DNA from: Burkholderia sp. GAS332
GTDB taxonomy: Bacteria; Pseudomonadota; Gammaproteobacteria; Burkholderiales; Burkholderiaceae
Assembly: GCA_900142905.1 (NCBI GenBank)
Contig: FSRV01000002.1
Span: 3,906,001-3,970,000, forward strand
Direction of reading: 5' to 3'
DNA: 64,000 nt
This document shows, piece after piece, positions 17,994 to 26,675 of the stretch. Position 1 is the first letter of the stretch. The number at the start of each line of letters is the position of its first letter. The notes under the pieces were generated by a model, which made no database searches, was not told the origin of the DNA, and saw nothing but the letters and a program-made list of their open reading frames with translations. Both the position numbers and the translations under genes were made by a program.

Positions 17994-18572
17994 TCAAGCC
18001 GAAAAGAACGCCATCGCACCGGTGATAACACCCGCAGCCGCAATACCGAACGATAGATTACGCAGCCATTTCTTGCGGGTCAGCAACGTAATCGCGCACA
18101 GCGCAATCGCCACCTGAATCAAGGTCGTGGCCTGCGCCCAGCGATGATGGCCGTGCAGCAGCGCTTCACTTTTGGCGTCATTGTCCACGACTTCCTTTTC
18201 GATCGCTTCAGCCTTCACACGAATCGGCTCTTTCTGCTGCTTGTACTTGTCGACATCGGCGACGAACTTCGCGTGCGCATCGGCATTGCCGAGCGACAGC
18301 GCCGCGCCGAGTTCAGCGAGATTCTCTTTCTCGCCCTTGGCCTGGTAATAGTTCCATTGATTCGACGCTTCGGTCTTTTTGATCGCGGCTTCGTTCTTGT
18401 AGTAAAGCGCCAGATTTTCGCTGTTGCCACTCTGGTAGGCGCACAGTGCGCCGATCGTCGCGAGGATCGCCGTCATCACGGCCATACGGCTCGCAAAGGG
18501 GTCCTCGTCGTGGTGGCCGGCGTGTTCAACCGCATGGTCATGCGGACCATGCACTTCATATTCTTCAGACAT
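17994..18572 (-). CDS. DUF4337 membrane protein
   Basis: A 192-residue protein with a His-rich N-terminus (HGPHDHAVEHAGHHDED), one membrane helix at SRMAVMTAILATIGALCAY, a long central helical/coiled-coil section rich in Lys and Glu (LYYKNEAAIKKTEASNQWNY and following) and two further C-terminal helices. This is the DUF4337 layout, function unknown. The start at 18572 is fixed by GGAG upstream; the frame to 18764 is a non-coding extension. Possibly metal-responsive given the histidines, but that is guesswork. Confidence 0.85.
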   Translation of the reverse strand: MSEEYEVHGPHDHAVEHAGHHDEDPFASRMAVMTAILATIGALCAYQSGNSENLALYYKNEAAIKKTEASNQWNYYQAKGEKENLAELGAALSLGNADAHAKFVADVDKYKQQKEPIRVKAEAIEKEVVDNDAKSEALLHGHHRWAQATTLIQVAIALCAITLLTRKKWLRNLSFGIAAAGVITGAMAFFSA

Positions 18573-18729
18573 CTGATTCTCCGAGCCAGGCTTTTCTTGT
18601 GATCGCCGGGCGGCGCACATGGCGGTGGCACATGCGCGGGCAACGCAGCAAGCGCTGCGCGCCAACCCGGCGGCCTCAATCTTAGCGTGAGGCGCTCGGT
18701 GATGGACAAGGTATCGGCGTCGGCTTGCC

Positions 18730-18906
18730 TCAATGAACGCCGATGGCCAGCCATGTGCGTACAAGGGGGATGACGTGCTCCCCGGCCAGCATGCCGAGCA
18801 ACCCGACCAGCGCGACTGTCGGCGGCGCGGGCGATTTCACCTGCATCACGCTGTAGAGCAAACCGACCACCACACCGGCAGCGAGTGAGATCAAATACGC
18901 TTTCAT
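18730..18906 (-). CDS. XapX-domain small membrane protein
   Basis: A 58-residue protein of the XapX (DUF1427) family with two membrane helices: YLISLAAGVVVGLLYSVMQV and a second at VALVGLLGMLAGEHVIPL, joined by the KSPAPPTV turn. XapX proteins are named after a protein of the xanthosine locus and have no established role. The start at 18906 is where the family begins. It sits between the DUF4337 gene and a quinone-reductase-like gene, all on the minus strand, 55 bases after the latter. Confidence 0.85.
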   Translation of the reverse strand: MKAYLISLAAGVVVGLLYSVMQVKSPAPPTVALVGLLGMLAGEHVIPLVRTWLAIGVH

Positions 18907-18961
18907 GGTTGTTGCACCCATCTGAAATGCGGGCAGCCACGCCCGCCGGTTGCTTCGGCCA

Positions 18962-19927
18962 TTACATCGTGATGACGACCCGGCCGCGCGTGCCGGCGGC
19001 CACCGCGGCGTAGGCCTCGCGTGCCCGTTCGAGCGGAAATTCTTGCGCGATGGCCGGCGCTTGCAGCTTGCCACTTTCGAAGCCTTCCACCAGCGCCGTC
19101 ATTAGCGGCGCTGATTCGGCGACGCCCAGTTTGGCGCTATCCACGCCGAGCAGTTGCGTTTCGTTGTGGTAGAAATCGATCAGGTCCAATTCCACGCGGC
19201 GTTGACCCGTGGCGCTGATTTCCAGCACCCGGCCGCGGCGCTTGACGAGACTCAGCGCGGTCGCAAACGCGACGCCGCCGACCGCGTCGTACACCACGTC
19301 CGCGCCGGCGCCGCCGGTCAGGGCCTTCAGGCGCGCGGTCGCGTTTTCGTCGAACGGAAGGTAGTCGTCGATCAGCCGGCCCGCAGGCGTATCGGGGGAA
19401 AGCGGATGGCGGTCCATGGCAATCACGCGAGCGCCCCGCGCTTTCGCGATCTGCACCACCGCGCCGCCGACGCCGCCGCCCGCACCGATCACGGCAATCG
19501 TCTCGCCTGCTTGCAGGTGGGCGTACTCGACCGTGCCGAGCCAGGCGACCACGAAGTTCACGCCGATCGCGGAGGCTTCAGCGTGGCTGAGCGTGGTGGG
19601 CTTGCGCGACAGGGCGGTGAGCGGGACCTTGATGAAATGGGCGTGCGTGCCGTCGCGCGTGAAGCCGATATCGCCGCCGGTGCCCCACACTTCGGCGCCG
19701 AGCCATTCCTGCGGGCCGTCCACTACGACACCGCTGAAGTCGCGGCCGGGTGTGCGCGGCAGGACGGTGTGTTCGAAATGGCCGGACACATTCTTGACGT
19801 CGCTCGGATTCACCGAGGCGGCCTTGATCTGCACGACGACGCTGTCCGCATCGGCTTGGGGCGTCGGCAGATCGACGTATTCGAGCACCTCGGGGTTGCC
19901 AAATGTCTTGAACTGAATCGCTTTCAT
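18962..19927 (-). CDS. Zinc-free MDR-family NADPH:quinone oxidoreductase-like protein
   Basis: A 321-residue medium-chain dehydrogenase/reductase. It shows the N-terminal GroES-like fold (KAIQFKTFGNPEVLEYVDLP, AASVNPSDVKNVSGHF, PGRDFSGVV) and the nucleotide-binding loop GAGGGVGGAVVQIAKARGARV around residues 145-165. Cysteine zinc ligands are absent, so it belongs with quinone reductase/enoyl reductase members (QOR group). It would reduce quinones or activated alkenes with NADPH. AGGAG lies nine bases before the start. Substrate unknown. Confidence 0.88.
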   Translation of the reverse strand: MKAIQFKTFGNPEVLEYVDLPTPQADADSVVVQIKAASVNPSDVKNVSGHFEHTVLPRTPGRDFSGVVVDGPQEWLGAEVWGTGGDIGFTRDGTHAHFIKVPLTALSRKPTTLSHAEASAIGVNFVVAWLGTVEYAHLQAGETIAVIGAGGGVGGAVVQIAKARGARVIAMDRHPLSPDTPAGRLIDDYLPFDENATARLKALTGGAGADVVYDAVGGVAFATALSLVKRRGRVLEISATGQRRVELDLIDFYHNETQLLGVDSAKLGVAESAPLMTALVEGFESGKLQAPAIAQEFPLERAREAYAAVAAGTRGRVVITM

Positions 19928-20161
19928 TGCGTGTCACTCCTGTCGGGTCTTACGCTGCGCTGTGCAGCCAATGCACGTAGTCTAGGTGACCGGCACAAAG
20001 GCGTTGAGACAAAGACTTTCGAATTTCGGACAAGGGGTGCCGTGGGCCGGCCGTACCGGTCGCGCTGGGAGCCGCTTGTCCGTCAGCGCGCGCTGCTCAG
20101 CCGCCAATGAGTGACCCGGCCAGACGCCGGCGCGAATCGTTCAGCCGACAGCGCGAAGGGC

Positions 20162-21106
20162 TCAGCCGTCAGTGGGCAGCTTGTCTCGCCCCTGCTCCGG
20201 CGAAGCGTCAGAAGCCGCCTCGCTGAGCGTACTGCTCGCTTCGAAGCTGGTCGGCGGCGCACCTAACTCACGCCGGAACATGTCGCTGAAGCTGCTCGGC
20301 TGGAAACCCAGTGAGCGGGCGATGCTGCTGACCGAGCGTCCCTCCGCCAGGCCCGACACGGCCACCGCCAGTTGCACCTGACGCCGCCATTCGGCAAAGC
20401 CCACCCCCAGCTCACGCGTAAACAGGCGCGCCAGCGTGCGCACGCTCGCGCCGACCGATGCCGCATGTTGTTCGAAGCTGATCGCGATCGACGGGTTGTC
20501 GATCACCGCGCGACACAACGCATCGAGCCGCCGGTCCGACGCATCGGGCAGCGCGATGCGCAGCGACGAACGCGGCGCGTGCCCCAACTCCAGCATCGCG
20601 AGACGATACGCGGCTTCGAGATAGGTTTCGTCGCGAGCATGGGTGCGCTCGTATTCCGCAATCGACGTGATGAGTTCGCGCAGCAGACCGTTGATCTCGA
20701 ACACGTCGCTACGCCGGCTCAGGTGGCCGACGTTGCGCTCGTGCAGATAGAGATTGCGCATCTCTACCTCGCTCATCATGTGGATGGAGTGGACTGTGCC
20801 GGCGGGCAGCCAGACCGCGCGCTGCGGCGGCACAACCAGCGCTTCGCGGCCGACTTCCACCCACATCACGCCCGACACCGCATACAGCACCTGCGCCCAC
20901 GTGTGCGAATGCGGGTCGATGTGCAGCCCACGTGGATAGCGCCGCGCGAGCGAGCGGGCGTCGGCGTCGTCGTGGAGTTCGGGTGGGCGGGCTTGGGACA
21001 CGGCGGTTCGGTTCGCTGTTTGCGGTTCGCGCACAAAGATTGCGGACCCTGGTGGTCCGTGTGCGAAGCATAGCGTGAGGCGCGAAACAGTGCAGAAACC
21101 GTGCAT
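20162..21106 (-). CDS. AraC family transcriptional regulator
   Basis: A 314-residue regulator with an N-terminal cupin sensing domain (HIDPHSHTWAQVLYAVSGVM, AVWLPAGTVHSIHM) and a C-terminal double helix-turn-helix (ARLFTRELGVGFAEWRRQVQ and SSIARSLGFQPSSFSDMFRR). The family type resembles regulators such as NimR, which act on an adjacent transporter gene. It begins 13 bases after the stop of the AEC transporter, so the two are probably one transcript and the transporter is a likely target. The start is uncertain because no methionine other than the first is well placed. Confidence 0.85.
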   Translation of the reverse strand: MHGFCTVSRLTLCFAHGPPGSAIFVREPQTANRTAVSQARPPELHDDADARSLARRYPRGLHIDPHSHTWAQVLYAVSGVMWVEVGREALVVPPQRAVWLPAGTVHSIHMMSEVEMRNLYLHERNVGHLSRRSDVFEINGLLRELITSIAEYERTHARDETYLEAAYRLAMLELGHAPRSSLRIALPDASDRRLDALCRAVIDNPSIAISFEQHAASVGASVRTLARLFTRELGVGFAEWRRQVQLAVAVSGLAEGRSVSSIARSLGFQPSSFSDMFRRELGAPPTSFEASSTLSEAASDASPEQGRDKLPTDG

Positions 21107-21119
21107 TCTCCCGGCTCGC

Positions 21120-22064
21120 CTACGGACGATGTCCCATCACCAGCAGCAGCAACGACAGGGTCACCACCGATCCCACCGTCGACAGCAAGATCGTGCGCGA
21201 GGTGATGTGCGCCTCGCGCCGGTAGAACTCGGCCAGCATGAATGGGCCGGTGCCGGTGGGCAACGCGGCCAGCACAACGGCCATCTCGACCAGCGTGGCT
21301 GAGAGCCCGAATACGCGCGCCGCGAGCCACCAGGTCAGCGCCGGCTGCCCCAGCAGCTTGAAACCGGTCAGCAGCAGCGAGATGCCGCGCGAGCCGGCCT
21401 CGGACGGACGCTTTTCCGCGAGGAACAGGCCGAGGCTCACCAGCGCGCACGGACTGGCGGCACCGCTCAGCAGCTTCAGAAACGTCTCCGCGCTTTGCGG
21501 CAATGCGACGTGAGTGCTCGCGAACAGCACACCCGCAATCGGCGACACGATCAGCGGATTGCGCGCCAACGAGCTCAGCACTTTCAACCCCAGCTTGTGC
21601 GGCGTGCGTTCGGTCTGCAAGCCGACTTCGATCAGCACGATCGCGAGCGCGAACAGCATGCACGCGACAAGGATCGTGGCGATCGTGGTCGGCGTCAGGC
21701 TGGCTGAGCCGAACGCGATCATGCCCAGCGGAAAGCCGATGTAGCCGGTGTTTGGATAGGACGCCGCAATCGCGTCGACGCTCGCGTCGGCCAGATGCCG
21801 GCCACTCATCAAACGCATGACGAGAATCAGCAGAAACACGCTGAGGCAGCCGATTGAGAACGCCGCGACGAAGGCAGGCTGATACAACTGCTGCCAGGTG
21901 GCATGCGCCATCGTGTCGAACAGAAGGGCCGGCAGCGCCAGCCAGACCACGAAGCGATTCAGCTCGGACGCGGAGTTCGGTCCAAGCACACCGCGCCGGC
22001 GACAGGCAAAGCCCGCGAAAATCAGGCCGAACACGGGAAGCAGAATTTCAAGGGTGGCTAACAT
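21120..22064 (-). CDS. AEC (auxin efflux carrier) family transporter
   Basis: A 314-residue integral membrane protein with about ten helices, of the AEC/malonate-type carrier family. It has the N-terminal LATLEILLPVFGLIFAGFA and the conserved PNTGYIGFPLG segment. AEC carriers export or import organic acids and similar small molecules. The start at 22064 is where the hydrophobic domain begins; the open frame to 22202 runs through the promoter region. It is divergent from a LysR gene (125 bases between starts) and followed by an AraC gene. Confidence 0.88.
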   Translation of the reverse strand: MLATLEILLPVFGLIFAGFACRRRGVLGPNSASELNRFVVWLALPALLFDTMAHATWQQLYQPAFVAAFSIGCLSVFLLILVMRLMSGRHLADASVDAIAASYPNTGYIGFPLGMIAFGSASLTPTTIATILVACMLFALAIVLIEVGLQTERTPHKLGLKVLSSLARNPLIVSPIAGVLFASTHVALPQSAETFLKLLSGAASPCALVSLGLFLAEKRPSEAGSRGISLLLTGFKLLGQPALTWWLAARVFGLSATLVEMAVVLAALPTGTGPFMLAEFYRREAHITSRTILLSTVGSVVTLSLLLLVMGHRP

Positions 22065-22188
22065 CGATGCAAAAGGCGTGGGTGAACAGAGCGATGCGCC
22101 AGCGTAGTGGCTTGCGTTGATACAATCCAATACTGTTTTTTGTCTCCAATAATACCTTTTCTGCATCGTCATCCAGGCCGAGGGCGTC

Positions 22189-23055
22189 GTGATCGATATC
22201 AAGCCGCTACGCTACTTTGTGACACTCGCCGAGACGCGCCATTTCGGCCGGGCGGCGGCCCGCCTGAATCTGTCGCAGCCGCCTTTGAGCCGGCAGTTGG
22301 CGGCGCTGGAGGCGAGCCTAGGTGTCACGCTGCTCGAACGCAGTCCGCGCAGCGTCACGCTCACGGCGGCGGGCGAGCGCTTTTACGTCGATGCGAAGGC
22401 GATCCTTGCGTCCGTGGAGCAGGCGGTCAGTAACGCGCAAGCCGCGGCACACGGCGATGCCGGCAAGCTCGCCATCGGCTTCACGATGTGCGCCGCGTAC
22501 AACGTCGTGCCCGGCTATGCGCGTGCGTTCGGCGCGGCGTTTCCCGCGGTCGCATTGAATCTGCGCGAGGTCGTCTCGAACGATCTGGCCGCGCAAGTGC
22601 TGGCCGGACAGATCGACGCGGCGATCATGTTTCCGGGCGTGCCCGACAAGGGCATCGTGACCCGGACGATCCTCAGTGAGCCTTTGTGCGTTGCGCTGTC
22701 GCGCAGCCACCCGCGAGCCCGCGCGCGGCGTCTGAGAATCGCGCAACTGGCGGGTGAGCCGTTCGTGCTGGCGTCCGAGGAAGTCGCGCCGACCTTGCGC
22801 GCGACCATCCTCGAGCATTGCCGCTCGGGCGGCTTCGAACCGGATATCCGCTTTGAAGTGCAGTTGCAGCAGACCGTGCTCAGCCTCGTCGATGAAGGCG
22901 TGGGGGTGGCGCTGGTGCCCGCATCGATGCGCAAGATGCAACTCGCGGGCGTGGTGTTTCGGCCGCTGGTCGATGCGCCGTTGATCGAGCAGGTGCTGGC
23001 GTGGTCGCCGGCCAATCGCAATCCGTGTCTGGCGCGGTTTCTCGAACTGGCGTGA
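22189..23055 (+). CDS. LysR family transcriptional regulator
   Basis: A 288-residue LTTR starting at GTG 22189. The winged helix-turn-helix is in residues 5-62 (LRYFVTLAETRHFGRAAARL, LSQPPLSRQLAALEASLG), followed by the linker helix and the periplasmic-binding-like effector domain (LAIGFTMCAAYNVVPGY). It is of the CatR/BenM/CbnR-like group by HTH wording. It is divergent from the AEC transporter, the likely target. A repeated CCAATA (22127 and 22146) lies in the shared promoter region, but no clear T-N11-A box was found. Confidence 0.9.
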   Translation: MIDIKPLRYFVTLAETRHFGRAAARLNLSQPPLSRQLAALEASLGVTLLERSPRSVTLTAAGERFYVDAKAILASVEQAVSNAQAAAHGDAGKLAIGFTMCAAYNVVPGYARAFGAAFPAVALNLREVVSNDLAAQVLAGQIDAAIMFPGVPDKGIVTRTILSEPLCVALSRSHPRARARRLRIAQLAGEPFVLASEEVAPTLRATILEHCRSGGFEPDIRFEVQLQQTVLSLVDEGVGVALVPASMRKMQLAGVVFRPLVDAPLIEQVLAWSPANRNPCLARFLELA

Positions 23056-23064
23056 GGGGCGGCT

Positions 23065-23727
23065 TCATGAATTCGCCAGAGGGTTCGTGGTGTCCGGCGG
23101 GTCGGGTGGATAGCGCATGGCGTCCTGTTTGAGGCGTCGCCGGCACCAGAACGTCCAGACCGTTAGGCCGGCATAGACGCCATAACGCAGCACCTCGGAG
23201 GCCATCGCCGAGCGTGGATCGTTCGGCCATTGCCAGATGATCAGGCTGCGCAAGAGGTTCTCTCCGGTCATGCCCAGGCCCCATACGAGCGTCATCAACC
23301 GGATATAGGCGGCGAGCATAGGACGTTCGCGCCAATGCTTTTCGTAGCTTTCGACGCTGCGATGATCTTCGCGTGCCCGCGTCGAGCGGCCGAGGTAGAA
23401 CACCAGCGGCTTCGGCAGGGCCAGTGAGACGAGGAACGACAGGCCGATCATCCCCGAGATCATGGGATCTTCCAGCGCTCGCATGCGCGAGCCGCCGCCC
23501 GCGGCCATCACGATCAGCGACAACACGATGCCGACCAGAACGATCGCGCTGAGCGCGTCGAAATGGCGGTGGCGCACCAGGTCCCAGATCATCCACGCGA
23601 TCAAGGGCAGCGCTGACGCAACCAGCGCGCCGAGTTGGCCATAGTGCGGGAACGCAAGCCGGTAGGCGAGCCACGGCAAGGCGAGGTTCACGATCAGCGC
23701 GGAGACGTAACGCAAGCGGGCTTTCAT
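23065..23727 (-). CDS. VC0807-family membrane protein
   Basis: A 220-residue protein with about six membrane helices, matching the VC0807 family: LRYVSALIVNLALPWLAYRL, ALVASALPLIAWMIWDLVRHR, HFDALSAIVLVGIVLS and GSRMRALEDPMISGMIGLSF. Function unknown. Start 23727 is chosen because the family starts with this helix; the extended frame to 23802 enters the upstream ASCH gene. It ends 10 bases from the LysR gene, convergent, and starts 26 bases after the ASCH gene stop. Confidence 0.82.
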   Translation of the reverse strand: MKARLRYVSALIVNLALPWLAYRLAFPHYGQLGALVASALPLIAWMIWDLVRHRHFDALSAIVLVGIVLSLIVMAAGGGSRMRALEDPMISGMIGLSFLVSLALPKPLVFYLGRSTRAREDHRSVESYEKHWRERPMLAAYIRLMTLVWGLGMTGENLLRSLIIWQWPNDPRSAMASEVLRYGVYAGLTVWTFWCRRRLKQDAMRYPPDPPDTTNPLANS

Positions 23728-23752
23728 CGTGCGCGTTCGCGATAAGTGCTGC

Positions 23753-24190
23753 CTAAGCGCGCTTGCCTTCGATAGCGTGAAGGAGCGGGCTGTCAGCTGC
23801 AATACGAATGAAGAACTGCGGGGGTTGAAAGCCCGCCGACGCTGCTCTTAACTCCGTCAGCGAAATGGTGCCGGCGAGTCGCTGCGGTTCGTGCAAGCCC
23901 AAAGCAAAACCTTTGGACAGCCCATCGAAGTAGTCAAAGAATTCGCGCCGAGTGACGCCGCACACATTCGCAAATCGCCGCCATAAAGTGGTGGGCGCCA
24001 GCGAATGGGCAGCGCTCACCGTGGCACAACCGACCACGCGGCCAACTGGTAACTTCACATAAATCCATACGACAGTACCCGCTTTCACGTTCATTGCGCG
24101 ACGCCGAAGCTCCACATGCTTGGTGCCGGCAAGTATGTTTTCGGCGTGGCGCTCTTCAAGCGAAATGAGTACGTGTTCTGGGCGTTCCAT
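23753..24190 (-). CDS. ASCH-domain (PUA-like) protein
   Basis: A 145-residue protein of the ASCH/PUA superfamily. The N-terminal EHVLISLEERHAENILAG with TKHVELRRR is the signature of the ASCH beta-barrel, whose relatives bind RNA or modified nucleotides. A central VGRVVGCATVSAAHSLAP and a C-terminal RLAGTISLTEL complete the fold. Its start lies inside the last twelve codons of the GNAT-PIN gene (35-base overlap, different frame), so the two are translationally coupled. Base composition is clearly less GC-rich than in the flanking genes. Role: probably the nucleic-acid-recognition partner of the larger protein (inference). Confidence 0.85.
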   Translation of the reverse strand: MERPEHVLISLEERHAENILAGTKHVELRRRAMNVKAGTVVWIYVKLPVGRVVGCATVSAAHSLAPTTLWRRFANVCGVTRREFFDYFDGLSKGFALGLHEPQRLAGTISLTELRAASAGFQPPQFFIRIAADSPLLHAIEGKRA

Positions 24191-26348
24191 GGGCAAACCC
24201 TTCCTGGAGGATTCCTTGAAGCTGGGTGTTATCGATTGCATGCGTTGTAAGCAGGTCTTGCGGACTGCCGCAGCCCAACCGTTGCAGTGTGGCGAGCGGA
24301 ACTGGACGTTCAAGGCAGATAATGTTGTCGAACACCGTCACGGTTTTTGTCTTGGATCGACCAATCGCTTCGAGTCCTGCGGAGTCGAGAACTGACGGAT
24401 CGAGGTCCGAATTTTCCATCGCCTCTTGGGATTTCAAATAGGCTTGCTGTACGCGCGCGATCGCGACAATGGCGCCGAGACCTTTGTTCTTCGCGGATTC
24501 GTAGAACAAGATCAGGTTACCACGCTTAAAGTGTCTAAGCGTCGCGGCCCCGCTCAAATAGTGACGCTCTTTATATAGTCTGGCTCGGGCGTGCGGAAGG
24601 AGGCTTTTCTGGGGTGAGTGTGCCAATAAGTCCTCTGCAAATTCGTGTCGCACCGGAGAAATCACCGCCGCTCGTCCGGGTAGGCAAAAGAGCGCCGGCG
24701 AAAGCAGCGTTTCCAGGGTCATCAAGGAAACATGTCCCACGTTTCCGTCAGGCCTGACAAGGCGAACCTGCTGGTCAACGTCCCTATAGACTGGTGCGGC
24801 GTCGGGCAGACGCACACGGGCTGCCCGAAAAAGATGATCCTTGCAGTCTGCCCAATTCGATGTGGTGACGACACGTCCAACGGCAATTTTGGTTAGCGAT
24901 GTCTGGTCGGTCAATCCTCCAAAGCCGAGCGCGGACGCTACCTCGCGGATTTGCGCCTGCTGCGCAGGAAATGTCAGTCTGATTTGGGACGGGCCTTCTG
25001 CTGTAGCTTGCTCTATCAGGTATCCAAGCAGGAGACGGGCTGCATGTATCGCACCGGGTTGAGTTTCGTCGATGGCGACGCGTGCATTGAGATCGACGCC
25101 AGCCATTACCCTAGGCCACATCAGATATCCCACCAGAACGCCGTTAGACCAGACACCATGACGGTTGCAGACTCGCTCGTTCGAGTCGATCGCGGCCCAC
25201 GCGGTGACGATAGCCGCGACCGGGATGCCGAGCCGGGATAAAAGCCGATGGACTTCGGCTTCGTCTGCCTGCGCAACGGATGCTATTGAGAGTGCGTCAT
25301 TTTCCCGGGTCTGAAATACTTCTTCTCTTGGTTCGCCAGTATTCAAGTCTTTAAAAGCACCGGGCGAGATCACCTGGATTCCACATCGGTCGTATAGTCT
25401 CGCGGCCGCGTTCAGTATCGACGAGTCATTTGTGATTAGACCGGTGAGCCCATTCTGGATGGCCGTGGCCAAATGTCGTAGGTCGGAAACGTCATTGCTG
25501 CTCAATGCATCGGTTCGATAACGTTCCGGGAATACGATAGACGCCAGTTCCGGCTTGAGTGCATTCCATTCCTCAGTACTCGGGGTAGGAAAAGAGGGGA
25601 ATATGCGAGCATACGCCAGCATCGGATCCGTCACGCCAACGCTCGCTGTTCGGGTGAGTTCAGCCGTAATCTCTGTGCTCAAAGCCAACTGGCAGGAACC
25701 GGTTCTTTCAATTCTGAACAGGTCAAGGATTTCTTCATTTCTGCGTCTGCGTGGACCCAGGTCGAACAGTACGTTCAGGTCCAGAAGGAAGAGTGGAGTC
25801 GACGCGCCGTATGTCGAATTCAAACCCAAGGGGTCGGCGGCGCTGAGCCCGCTTGGCGCGAACAACTGCGGCGTATCTAGCTCGTGACTGCGAACGATGA
25901 TTGTCCGGTTTCTTGTCTCTCCACCTCTGACGATGCTCTGTACGTAGAAGCCTTGTTCTTCCCAGAATTGGTTGGCCTGAGTGAGGTCTTCTGCCACTCG
26001 TGCATACATTGAAATGAATGCGTGATCTGTCAGATGTTTCTTGAGATGTTGGAGTAGGCGCGTTGCTATTCCGTGCTTTCTGAGCGCCGGCGCAACGAAA
26101 ATCTGCCGGACGCGTCCCTTCGGATGTCTGGCTTCAAACAGTAGGTGGCCTGCATATGACATGCCCTTTGCATGACGTTCGACCGCGACGAAGAGTTGCT
26201 CCTTGCGGGCGAAGTCCTCAAAGACGCGTGACGGAAAGAATCCGAGAGCATTTTTATCGCTGTCTGCCGCCTCGTTGACTGAATCTACAAATGGAGCAAC
26301 GTCGCTATAGCGATCCAGAATTTCAATGGCGTGTTTTTCGACGATCAT
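24156..26348 (-). CDS. GNAT-PIN-GNAT-EVE-like multidomain protein
   Basis: A 730-residue fusion. Residues 1-155 are a GNAT acetyltransferase (RQIFVAPALRKHGIATRLLQ holds the acetyl-CoA loop). Residues about 185-335 are a PIN-type ribonuclease: Asp190 in LFLLDLNVLFDL, Glu226/Glu230 in STEITAELTR, Asp289 in SDLRHLATA and Asp308 in LITNDSSIL match the acidic active-site pattern. Residues about 360-510 look like a second, degenerate GNAT; 590-715 (RGNLILFYESAKNKGLGAIV) resemble an EVE/ASCH barrel. GGAGG upstream supports start 26348 over the open extension to 26498. Lower GC than its neighbours and overlap with an ASCH gene suggest an acquired two-gene unit. A toxin or RNA-targeting stress/defence role is inference; domain calls are by eye. 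Confidence 0.82.
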   Translation of the reverse strand: MIVEKHAIEILDRYSDVAPFVDSVNEAADSDKNALGFFPSRVFEDFARKEQLFVAVERHAKGMSYAGHLLFEARHPKGRVRQIFVAPALRKHGIATRLLQHLKKHLTDHAFISMYARVAEDLTQANQFWEEQGFYVQSIVRGGETRNRTIIVRSHELDTPQLFAPSGLSAADPLGLNSTYGASTPLFLLDLNVLFDLGPRRRRNEEILDLFRIERTGSCQLALSTEITAELTRTASVGVTDPMLAYARIFPSFPTPSTEEWNALKPELASIVFPERYRTDALSSNDVSDLRHLATAIQNGLTGLITNDSSILNAAARLYDRCGIQVISPGAFKDLNTGEPREEVFQTRENDALSIASVAQADEAEVHRLLSRLGIPVAAIVTAWAAIDSNERVCNRHGVWSNGVLVGYLMWPRVMAGVDLNARVAIDETQPGAIHAARLLLGYLIEQATAEGPSQIRLTFPAQQAQIREVASALGFGGLTDQTSLTKIAVGRVVTTSNWADCKDHLFRAARVRLPDAAPVYRDVDQQVRLVRPDGNVGHVSLMTLETLLSPALFCLPGRAAVISPVRHEFAEDLLAHSPQKSLLPHARARLYKERHYLSGAATLRHFKRGNLILFYESAKNKGLGAIVAIARVQQAYLKSQEAMENSDLDPSVLDSAGLEAIGRSKTKTVTVFDNIICLERPVPLATLQRLGCGSPQDLLTTHAIDNTQLQGILQEGFAHGTPRTRTHFA

Positions 26349-26522
26349 CTTAATGCGTGGCCTCCCAGTGTCTTGTCGCAAGCAGGCGATCCCCTGCAAG
26401 GCAATGGTTTGCGGGAAGCTGTTGCGAACTATTTTGATTGAACTGTCCTTGAACGAGGTGCGCCAACCTCTGCAAGAATAGGATCGTAAAGATACCATTA
26501 TTTAGGGTGGCATATTAATGGG

Positions 26523-26542
26523 ATGCAGTAGTTGGACTGCAT
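26523..26542. repeat. Inverted repeat upstream of the GNAT-PIN gene
   Basis: ATGCAGT-AGTTGG-ACTGCAT, a perfect 7-bp dyad with a 6-base centre, 175 bases upstream of the GNAT-PIN start and 134 bases before the next plus-strand gene. No T tract follows on either strand, so an operator is more likely than a terminator. AT-rich sequence between 26480 and 26520 could hold the promoter of the GNAT-PIN gene. Confidence 0.45.
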
Positions 26543-26675
26543 GATGAGTGGACGAGCTCCGCATCGTCGCTGAGCCTTCTCGTAGTGTCACTCTTTGAGC
26601 GACGAGGTACCCACGGCATTGCTAAAATCTGCGATCATCCCAGCCACATTCAACGCTTCCTAGCCCAAAGCGTCC

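Noticed and set aside
22127..22155. Repeated CCAATA between AEC transporter and LysR genes, similar to a TCTCCAATA near 52425
   Set aside because: Short, AT-rich and without dyad symmetry; similarity between the two regions may be coincidence.
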